DNA from: Actinomycetes bacterium | GTDB lineage: Bacteria > Actinomycetota > Acidimicrobiia > Acidimicrobiales > RAAP-2 | Assembly (NCBI GenBank): GCA_021795095.1 | Contig: JAJYPU010000143.1 | Location: forward strand, 1-5,030 | DNA length: 5,030 bases | Direction: 5' to 3' | In this document: one piece after another, positions 1 through 5,030 of the stretch | Numbering within the stretch: position 1 is the stretch's first letter | Layout: each line of letters opens with the position of its first letter | Position numbers and translations under genes: made by a program | The notes under the pieces: model-generated | What the model saw: only the letters and a program-made list of their open reading frames with translations | The model's database searches: none | What the model was told of the DNA's origin: nothing

Positions 1-327
1 GTAGCCGCCGACCGACACGACAACTGAAGGACGCCAGCGACCGATGCGCACGAATGACCAGACAAACGCCGTGGCGAGACCGGCGACTGCACCGATGTTC
101 TGGAGCAGCGCGCGAATCCGCCACGACCGTCGGATCCCCCGGCCCGGCAAGAGCGTGAGGTCAATCGGCTGATTGGCCAGCAGTGAGGCCTCCTGTCCCC
201 GGCGACTGCCGACGTAGTGGATCGAGGTGGCGGGTACACCCCTGGCGACGAGTTCGTCGCCGATCGCGCGCATCGGGAAGATGTGACCGCCGGTACCGCC
301 TCCGGTCACGACGATGGGTCCGGGCAT
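1..327 (-). CDS. murG: MurG, lipid II-forming GlcNAc transferase (N-terminal part, cut by window edge)
   Basis: MurG transfers GlcNAc from UDP-GlcNAc to lipid I, giving lipid II, at the cytoplasmic face of the membrane. Only the first 109 codons are in the window; the 3' end lies beyond position 1. The frame starts at ATG 327-325 and is open to the edge. The first glycine-rich loop of the family, GGGTGGH, is at residues 9-15, with the conserved His at 15. The second loop begins at the cut end (VSVGGY, residues 104-109), preceded by the usual RP-x-VV pattern. Between them, PGRGIRRSWRIR (61-72) is a basic, partly hydrophobic stretch of the kind that helps MurG sit on the membrane (inference). 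The start ATG shares one base with the ftsW stop (TGATG). No good Shine-Dalgarno sequence is visible, so translation probably depends on coupling to ftsW. The UDP-GlcNAc-binding C-terminal domain cannot be assessed. Identification is firm. Confidence 0.95.
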   Translation of the reverse strand, partial: MPGPIVVTGGGTGGHIFPMRAIGDELVARGVPATSIHYVGSRRGQEASLLANQPIDLTLLPGRGIRRSWRIRALLQNIGAVAGLATAFVWSFVRIGRWRPSVVVSVGGY

Positions 328-1595
328 CAGTCGTACCGTCGGACGCGTTCACGCACGTTCGGACCGTGACGAGGTGCGACGGGCGGCGCAGTACGCGGCG
401 CGCTGCGCGGCGCGCTGCGGTGTTCGGTGTGTCCGACCACAGCAACGGAATCCTCAATGTCGATCCCGCCTAACCGGCTCGTATCGTGTCCGATGTTGTA
501 CAACACGCCGACTCCGAAGAGTTCGGTTATCAGCGCGGTGCCGCCGTAGGAGAAGAATGGTAACGGGATTCCGGTCACCGCCCAGCCACCCACCACCGAG
601 GCGATGTTGATGACCGCCTCGAGCACGATCCACGTCACGATCCCCACGACGACTAGCCGTTGGACCGCGTTCTGGGAGCTGAGGGCGATTCGAGTGGCGC
701 TGAACAGGAACCACACGAACAGTCCGATCACCGCCAGGGTCCCGATGAGACCCAGCTCCTCACCAATGATCGTAAAGATGAAGTCGGTGTGCGGGTTGGG
801 TAGGAGTCCCCACTTCTCGCGGCTGTGACCGAGACCGAGTCCGGTCAAGCCACCCGCTCCGAGTCCGATCTTTGACTGCAGCAATTGATAGCCGCTGCCC
901 TGGAGGTCTTGGCCGGGATGCAGGAATGAGAGGAACCGCCGGGCCGAATAGGGCTTGACGAGCATGAACCCGCCGAAGGCGAGCACGCCGAGGATCGCGA
1001 TGCGCGTCAGCAGCTGGCGGCTGAGTCCCGCGACCGCGAGCACCACCACTGCGATCGCTACGACAACCGAGGACGTCCCGATGTCAGGCTCTAGGAGGAT
1101 CAGCCCGCTGCCGAGCAGCACGGGCGACATCCACAGGGCCAACCGGCGCCACTCCCCCAACTCCTCGTGGTGGTACAGCACTACCCACGCCACGTAGAGG
1201 ATCGTGACGAATTTGAAGAGTTCCGACGGCTGGAGATAGATCACGTGGAGGTTCAGCCATCGCTTGCCACCGTTCGCGCTGACGCCGATGGCCTTGACCG
1301 CCAGCAGCAGTCCAATCCCGCCCATCATCGCGAGCGGTGCGCGACGTATCAAGTAGCTGGTGCGTAACCTCGCGCCGAGGTAGAGGGCAAGGAGTCCGAA
1401 TCCCAGGTAGATGACATCGTGGATCGCGATGCTCCAACTCGAGCCGCCATTGGCCGTGGCCTGACCTTCGCTCGCTGATGCGACTGCGACCGTCCCGTAG
1501 GCGACCATGATCATGGTGGCGAGCAGCAGCGACCGGGCTGCAGGATTTCCCCGCGGCCACGGATGGAGCAGTCGGCCCGGGCGCGCCTCGTCCAT
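327..1595 (-). CDS. ftsW: FtsW, SEDS-family septal peptidoglycan polymerase
   Basis: FtsW is the divisome glycosyltransferase that polymerises lipid II and works with the transpeptidase FtsI, encoded three genes upstream. The protein has 422 residues, close to the usual size. About ten hydrophobic segments are visible (roughly 21-41, 56-76, 84-104, 127-142, 153-169, 176-192, 196-215, 272-298, 312-335, 346-369). The long loop between the seventh and eighth (about 216-270) is the typical SEDS extracytoplasmic loop. Family motifs: GGKRWLNL (109-116), LQPSELFKF (121-129), LEPDIGTS (168-175), GLGLGHSREKWG (252-263), HTDFIFTIIGEELG (269-282) and TGIPLPFFSYGG (341-352). Asp271 aligns with the essential Asp of FtsW/RodA. 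The segment 370-422 is a hydrophilic, Pro/Arg-rich tail with an RSAP repeat. I chose the ATG at 1595-1593 because it overlaps the mraY stop by one base and gives a normal FtsW N-terminus. The frame stays open far upstream, but that part is out-of-frame mraY. RodA is a less likely alternative given the dcw context. Confidence 0.95.
   Translation of the reverse strand: MDEARPGRLLHPWPRGNPAARSLLLATMIMVAYGTVAVASASEGQATANGGSSWSIAIHDVIYLGFGLLALYLGARLRTSYLIRRAPLAMMGGIGLLLAVKAIGVSANGGKRWLNLHVIYLQPSELFKFVTILYVAWVVLYHHEELGEWRRLALWMSPVLLGSGLILLEPDIGTSSVVVAIAVVVLAVAGLSRQLLTRIAILGVLAFGGFMLVKPYSARRFLSFLHPGQDLQGSGYQLLQSKIGLGAGGLTGLGLGHSREKWGLLPNPHTDFIFTIIGEELGLIGTLAVIGLFVWFLFSATRIALSSQNAVQRLVVVGIVTWIVLEAVINIASVVGGWAVTGIPLPFFSYGGTALITELFGVGVLYNIGHDTSRLGGIDIEDSVAVVGHTEHRSAPRSAPRTAPPVAPRHGPNVRERVRRYD
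384..419 (-). repeat. 12-bp tandem repeat inside the 3' end of ftsW (RSAP/RSAP/RTAP)
   Basis: Three consecutive 12-base units lie in frame. Units 408-419 and 396-407 are identical (CGCAGCGCGCCG on the coding strand). Unit 384-395 differs at three positions (CGTACTGCGCCG). They encode RSAP, RSAP and RTAP at FtsW residues 393-404, followed by a looser PVAPR. Because the unit is a multiple of three, gain or loss of copies would keep the reading frame. The repeat sits in the predicted cytoplasmic tail after the last membrane segment, where it should not disturb the catalytic core (inference). Confidence 0.85.
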
Positions 1596-2629
1596 CAGAC
1601 CACCTTGGCGATCTTCAGGAAGTCGCCGTAGAAGATCCCCAGCGCGAGGGCCGCGCACAGGCCCGAGAGGATCCAGAACCGAATGATCACGGTCGTCTCG
1701 GGCCAACCGCGCAGTTCGAAGTGATGGTGGAACGGTGCCATCCGGAAAATTCGCCGACCGAACAGTCGGAAACTGAGCACCTGCAGGATCACCGACGCCG
1801 TCTCGGCGACGAACAGACCGCCCAAGACCACGAGCAGCAGATCGAGGTTCATTAAGAGACTCAAGGCACCCAGACCGGTACCGATCGCGAGTGACCCCGT
1901 ATCGCCCATCATGATCCGCGCAGGCGCGGCGTTCCACCAGAGAAAGCCCAAGCACGACCCCACCAGACCCACGGCAACCAACCCGAGATCGAGGGCACTG
2001 TGAAGGTGGTAGATGGAAAAGTGTCGGAACTGCCAGTACCCGATGATCGACAACACCGCGAAGGCGAACGTTGCCGAGCCACCCGCCAGTCCGTCGAGCC
2101 CGTCGGTCAAGTTGACCGCGTTCGACGTCGCCACGATCACGAAAACCGCGAGGAGTATCCACCCCGTCACCGACAGGTTCCAACCCGGCAGCGAGAACCT
2201 GGTGAACGAGAGGTCGGTGGAAGTCTTGACCCAATAGATGGCGAGTACTGCGAAAACCGCCGCGATCAACAACTGGCCGGCCAGTTTGCCGCGTTTGTTC
2301 AAACCCAGGTTCCTCGCGTTGCGGATCCCCAGGTAGTCATCGGCGAAACCAACGACCCCCGAGGCCACCGTCACCGACATCGCGAGCACACCGGCTCGCG
2401 TGAAGTTGATCGAAGTGCCCACGTGTCCCATGAGATAGCCGATGACACCGGCGAGCACGATGATCACACCACCCATCGTCGGCGTGCCGGCCTTGGCCTG
2501 GTGCGACGAGGGGCCATCGGAGCGGATGTGTTGGCCCATTGAGCGACGGCGCACGAAGCGGATCCAGATCGGCGTCGCCAGGAGCGACACGAGGAATCCG
2601 ATCCCGCCCGATTCCATCAAGCTCAGCAT
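1595..2629 (-). CDS. mraY: MraY, phospho-MurNAc-pentapeptide translocase (lipid I synthase)
   Basis: MraY moves phospho-MurNAc-pentapeptide from UDP to undecaprenyl phosphate, forming lipid I at the inner membrane face; MurG, encoded two genes downstream, uses the product. The protein is 344 residues, a usual length for the family, and is almost entirely membrane segments joined by short polar loops. Motifs in order: KAGTPTMGG (46-54), FADDYLG (95-101) with the Asp97-Asp98 pair, NLTDGLDGLAGG (173-184), WWNAAPARIMMGDTGS (231-246) with Asp243 aligning to the catalytic Mg-binding Asp, and PFHHHFELRGWPE (299-311) with the three-His signature. All residues expected for activity are present. The ATG at 2629-2627 is the first start after an in-frame stop at 2644-2642, so the start cannot lie further upstream; Met5 (codon at 2617) is a possible shorter alternative. 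murE ends 7 bases upstream and ftsW overlaps the stop by one base. The usual flanking genes murF and murD are not there. Confidence 0.96.
   Translation of the reverse strand: MLSLMESGGIGFLVSLLATPIWIRFVRRRSMGQHIRSDGPSSHQAKAGTPTMGGVIIVLAGVIGYLMGHVGTSINFTRAGVLAMSVTVASGVVGFADDYLGIRNARNLGLNKRGKLAGQLLIAAVFAVLAIYWVKTSTDLSFTRFSLPGWNLSVTGWILLAVFVIVATSNAVNLTDGLDGLAGGSATFAFAVLSIIGYWQFRHFSIYHLHSALDLGLVAVGLVGSCLGFLWWNAAPARIMMGDTGSLAIGTGLGALSLLMNLDLLLVVLGGLFVAETASVILQVLSFRLFGRRIFRMAPFHHHFELRGWPETTVIIRFWILSGLCAALALGIFYGDFLKIAKVV
1600..1606 (-). promoter_or_regulatory. Likely ribosome-binding site of ftsW
   Basis: On the minus strand AAGGTGG lies inside the last codons of mraY and ends four bases before the ftsW ATG at 1595-1593. 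It contains AGGTG, which matches part of the canonical anti-Shine-Dalgarno complement. It supports the ATG at 1595 as the true ftsW start rather than any codon further upstream in the open frame. The match is only partial, so this is moderate evidence. Confidence 0.5.
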
Positions 2630-2636
2630 CGTGGAC

Positions 2637-4034
2637 TCATTTCATCAGCTCCCTGACGACCGCTCGATCGTCGAACTCCAGCACGGCGTCGCCAATGATC
2701 TGAGTCGTCTCGTGACCCTTCCCCGCGACAACCACGACGTCACCGGTGCGCGCTTCGCTCAGCGCGGACGAGATGGCTCGACGTCGGTCGACCTCGCGGT
2801 GGACGTTCGAATCGTTCGCTACGCCCGCCATGATGGCATCAATGATGCCATCTGGATTCTCCGAGCGCGGATTATCCGAGGTCACGAAGACAATATCGGA
2901 CAACTCGGCTGCCGTGGCGCCCATCGCGGGTCGTTTCTCATGGTCTCGATCACCCCCACACCCGAACACCGTGATGACGCGAGACGAGGGTGCGAGCGAA
3001 CGAACGTCACGCAGTAGGTGCTCCAGCCCGGCGGGTGTGTGGGCGTAGTCCACGATCACGACGACGTCGTGGCTGTGGACGATCTCGAAGCGTCCGGGCA
3101 CTGGACGCACGTCCGCCAGCGTTTCGACGACCTCCGCCTCGTCGGCGCCGAGGGCGCTCATGATCGAAAGCGCCATCACGACGTTGGCGACGTTGTAGTC
3201 GCCGACTAGCGGCGACCGGACGAGTTGTCCGCGCCAGAAGAACGTCGTCCCGATGAGCGACATGGTCACGCTCGTGACGTCCGCCATCGAAACGGCGGTC
3301 GTGGCGATCGTGGATTCGTCTGCGAGTCGGGACCCGTACGGGTCGTCGACCCAGATCACGGCGCGCCGTGCCCGTTGCGGCGTGAAGAGCTGGGCTTTGG
3401 CGCGATAGTACGCCTCCATGGTGCCGTGGTAGTCGAGGTGATCGTGACTGAGGTTGGTGAATGCGGCCACCGCAAACTCGAGTCCATCGACGCGACCCTG
3501 GTCGAGGGCGTGGCTCGACACCTCCAAGGCGAGAATCGACCGTCCCGCTGATACCTCGAAACCGCGCACGATGGTATCGATACTCCGGAAGAGTTCAGGC
3601 CCGGCCGGCGTCGTTCGCAGGTTCGTCAACGTGCCGATGTTCGCGCCGTTCCACCCCATGCCCTTTGCGAGTTGGGCCACGACGGTGGTCACGGTCGTCT
3701 TGCCGTTGGTCCCCGTCACACCGATAAGTTCGACCCGACGGTCCGGGTGACCGACGATCGCCGCGCTGACGTGGGCCACCATCGCGCGCACCTGCGATGG
3801 CGGGACGACGACGACCGGGACGCCGACGTCCATCGGTACCGTCGCCATGACCGCCACCGCCCCTCGGGCCACGGCGTCCGCGGCGTAGCGCGCACCATCG
3901 TCGTGAGAGCCTGGAACGGCTAGAAAGAGCGTTCCTGGACCACACGCGCGTGAATCGATCTCGACACGGTCGATCTCGACGCTCGCCGTGACGATGTCCA
4001 AGGGTGCGTCATCGAAGAGGTCGCCGAGTTGCAT
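2637..4034 (-). CDS. murE: MurE, UDP-MurNAc-L-Ala-D-Glu:meso-diaminopimelate ligase
   Basis: MurE is a cytoplasmic ATP-dependent ligase that adds the third amino acid to the peptidoglycan stem. Counting from the in-frame GTG one codon upstream (466 residues), the three Mur-ligase domains are clear. The N-terminal UDP-binding domain has DSRACGPGTLFLAVPG at 28-43. The central ATPase has GVTGTNGKTT (106-115, Walker lysine 113), EVSSHALDQGR (172-182), NLSHDHLDYHG (195-205) and Lys214 in YRAKAQLF, the likely carbamylated lysine. The C-terminal domain has VPGRFE (313-318), VDYAHTP (329-335), FGCGGDRD (358-365), DNPR (388-391) and GKGHE (439-443). DNPR and GKGHE are the known signature of mDAP-specific MurE, so mDAP rather than lysine is predicted. 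I prefer the ATG at 4034-4032 (465 residues), which makes the same TGATG overlap with the ftsI stop as two other junctions here. The adjacent GTG at 4037-4035 is possible and adds one residue. murF, the usual next gene, is missing. Confidence 0.96.
   Translation of the reverse strand: MQLGDLFDDAPLDIVTASVEIDRVEIDSRACGPGTLFLAVPGSHDDGARYAADAVARGAVAVMATVPMDVGVPVVVVPPSQVRAMVAHVSAAIVGHPDRRVELIGVTGTNGKTTVTTVVAQLAKGMGWNGANIGTLTNLRTTPAGPELFRSIDTIVRGFEVSAGRSILALEVSSHALDQGRVDGLEFAVAAFTNLSHDHLDYHGTMEAYYRAKAQLFTPQRARRAVIWVDDPYGSRLADESTIATTAVSMADVTSVTMSLIGTTFFWRGQLVRSPLVGDYNVANVVMALSIMSALGADEAEVVETLADVRPVPGRFEIVHSHDVVVIVDYAHTPAGLEHLLRDVRSLAPSSRVITVFGCGGDRDHEKRPAMGATAAELSDIVFVTSDNPRSENPDGIIDAIMAGVANDSNVHREVDRRRAISSALSEARTGDVVVVAGKGHETTQIIGDAVLEFDDRAVVRELMK
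2832..2852. repeat. Perfect 9-bp inverted repeat with 3-base loop inside murE
   Basis: GATGGCATC at 2832-2840 is followed, after AAT, by its exact reverse complement GATGCCATC at 2844-2852. On the coding strand it spells DGIIDAI (MurE residues 396-402). Repeated Ile, Asp and similar codons give the symmetry, so a coding coincidence is likely. No run of T follows on either strand, so it is not an intrinsic terminator. Confidence 0.6.
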
Positions 4035-5030
4035 CACGTCACGTCCGATGCGATCGAGGCCAGCCCCTTGAGCGGCTTCACGGTGATACCCGACGACGGG
4101 ATCGCGTAGTGGTGCAACGCGTAGGACATCACCTGTTGAAAAACCGGTGCCGCGGCGGTGCCTCCATACACGGTCGTCAACGGACGTTCGACCACCACGA
4201 TCATCGAGAGTACCGGGTGGTCGGCCGGCGCGAAGCCGACGAAGGTGGCGTCGAACTGGCCCGACAACAGCAGATCCTTACCCGGGTAGGGAATGGTCGC
4301 CGTACCCGTCTTACCGGCCACTGGATAGCCCGGGATGATCGCGTTGGTGCCGGTACCTGCCAGAACCACCTGTTCGAGCATCTTGGTCAACGTAGACGAC
4401 ACCGCCGGCGTTACCACTTGCCGGGTCTTGCTCGGGGGCGCTGCTCGCACGGATCCGTTGGCCATGACGTAGCCACGTACGAGCTTGGGTTCAACGAAGA
4501 GCCCACCGTTGGCGATGGCGTTGTAAGCGTCAAGCACCTGGATCGGTGGAACGGCGTCGACCTGCCCGATCGGCATCGCGGCCATGTCACTCGCGGACCA
4601 GCTATTCGCGTTCACGAGCAGTCCGGCCGTCTCGCCCGGAAAGTTCAGGGTGGTCAACTGACCGAAGCCCAAACGCTCAACCTGGCTGAGCAGACCCGCC
4701 TCACCGAGTCGATCGGTGATCTTGTAGGTGCCGATGTTGGAGGACTGGGCGAGGATCTGGGTCGCGGTGAGATGTTCGAGCCCGTGGTTCTCGGCGTCGT
4801 GAAAGAGCCGACCACCGACCATGATGCTATTGGGGATCGTGAAGACGGTCGAGGGCGTGATGATGCCCGCTTGCAGTGCGGCGGAGAATGTGACGGCCTT
4901 AAATACCGAACCCGGTTCGTAGGCGTACGTGAACGCCAGGTCATTGATCGTCTGCTCGATGCCCGGTACGCCAACCGAGACTCCCCACGATGGGACCTTG
5001 CCGAGTACCCCGGGATTAGCGCGCACGTTG
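4034..5030 (-). CDS. ftsI: FtsI (PBP3-type) division transpeptidase, C-terminal part, cut by window edge
   Basis: This is the penicillin-binding transpeptidase of the divisome, which cross-links septal glycan made by its partner FtsW. The frame runs off the window at 5030, so the N-terminal membrane anchor and pedestal domain are not seen. About 331 codons remain. Active-site motifs are complete and in order: SVFK in YEPGSVFKAVTF (catalytic Ser codon at 4909-4907), SSN in LAQSSNIGTYKI (about 4744-4736) and KTG in AGKTGTAT (about 4312-4304). After KTG the protein continues for about 90 residues through FVGFAPADHP and ends with a short tail. There are no PASTA repeats, unlike SpoVD or PBP2x relatives. 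The GTG at 5026-5024 is an internal valine codon, not a start. The stop TGA at 4036-4034 overlaps the murE start. A sporulation or accessory PBP2-class enzyme is formally possible, but position directly before murE supports FtsI (also called PbpB in actinobacteria). Confidence 0.93.
   Translation of the reverse strand, partial: NVRANPGVLGKVPSWGVSVGVPGIEQTINDLAFTYAYEPGSVFKAVTFSAALQAGIITPSTVFTIPNSIMVGGRLFHDAENHGLEHLTATQILAQSSNIGTYKITDRLGEAGLLSQVERLGFGQLTTLNFPGETAGLLVNANSWSASDMAAMPIGQVDAVPPIQVLDAYNAIANGGLFVEPKLVRGYVMANGSVRAAPPSKTRQVVTPAVSSTLTKMLEQVVLAGTGTNAIIPGYPVAGKTGTATIPYPGKDLLLSGQFDATFVGFAPADHPVLSMIVVVERPLTTVYGGTAAAPVFQQVMSYALHHYAIPSSGITVKPLKGLASIASDVT

Noticed and set aside
384..419. Possible CRISPR-like or regulatory repeat.
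   Set aside because: The units are directly adjacent with no spacers, in frame within ftsW, and encode a simple peptide repeat.
183..610. Plus-strand Arg-rich open frames opposite murG and the ftsW 3' end.
   Set aside because: The composition is dominated by Arg and Ser, as expected from antisense reading of GC-rich genes, and there is no homology signal.
1084..1560. Minus-strand frame of 158 codons inside ftsW.
   Set aside because: It is an alternative frame of the hydrophobic core of ftsW, and its translation is low-complexity and charged without motifs.
1596..2234. Open frame extending ftsW upstream by 213 codons, which would give a 635-residue protein.
   Set aside because: The extension lies in another frame of mraY, whose motifs are complete. 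Its translation is Arg/Gly-rich with no SEDS or other family features. The TGATG junction and a partial ribosome-binding site support the start at 1595.
2000..2542. Plus-strand open frame of 180 codons antisense to mraY.
   Set aside because: Its translation is rich in Arg, His and Asp with no recognisable domain. It mirrors the codon structure of mraY in GC-rich DNA and has no independent support.
2630..2636. Possible internal promoter or terminator between murE and mraY.
   Set aside because: The gap is only 7 bases, too short for either, and no -10/-35 pair or stem followed by T residues is visible around it.
2442..3017. Plus-strand open frame of 191 codons crossing the murE/mraY junction.
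   Set aside because: It is antisense to two confidently identified genes, has no family signature, and is best explained as a GC-driven shadow.
5024..5026. GTG as a possible start of the penicillin-binding protein.
   Set aside because: The frame continues upstream to the window edge, and the protein would lack the membrane anchor and pedestal domain that FtsI needs. The codon is an internal valine.

Overview
The window is a single, co-directional piece of a division and cell-wall (dcw) gene cluster. All genes lie on the minus strand, so transcription runs from high to low coordinates: ftsI (5' end outside the window), murE, mraY, ftsW, murG (3' end outside the window). Base composition is clearly GC-rich by eye. 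The gene order is that of the dcw cluster of walled bacteria. MurE carries the DNPR signature of meso-diaminopimelate-adding enzymes. High GC with mDAP-type peptidoglycan fits an actinobacterium, possibly Acidimicrobiia-like, but this placement is inference and no taxonomic marker gene is present.

Layout from upstream to downstream in the transcribed direction: 5030-4034 is the transpeptidase domain of the division penicillin-binding protein FtsI (SVFK, SSN and KTG motifs all present). 4034-2637 is MurE, which adds mDAP to UDP-MurNAc-dipeptide. 2629-1595 is MraY, which makes lipid I. 1595-327 is FtsW, the SEDS glycan polymerase that partners FtsI. 327-1 is the N-terminal part of MurG, which converts lipid I to lipid II. 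Together the genes cover one cytoplasmic precursor step, both lipid-linked steps, and the polymerase/cross-linker pair of the divisome.

The genes are packed extremely tightly. Three of the four junctions are one-base TGATG stop/start overlaps and the fourth is a 7-base gap, so translational coupling within one long transcript is likely. There is no intergenic stretch in which a promoter or terminator could stand, and none was seen.

The main departure from the textbook cluster is that murF (normally between murE and mraY) and murD (normally between mraY and ftsW) are both absent, with clean junctions in their place. A smaller curiosity is a 12-bp tandem repeat encoding an RSAP-type repeat in the cytoplasmic tail of FtsW. 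I saw no mobile element, CRISPR array, RNA gene or novel defence-like system. This is essentially a housekeeping region with an unusually pruned gene order.
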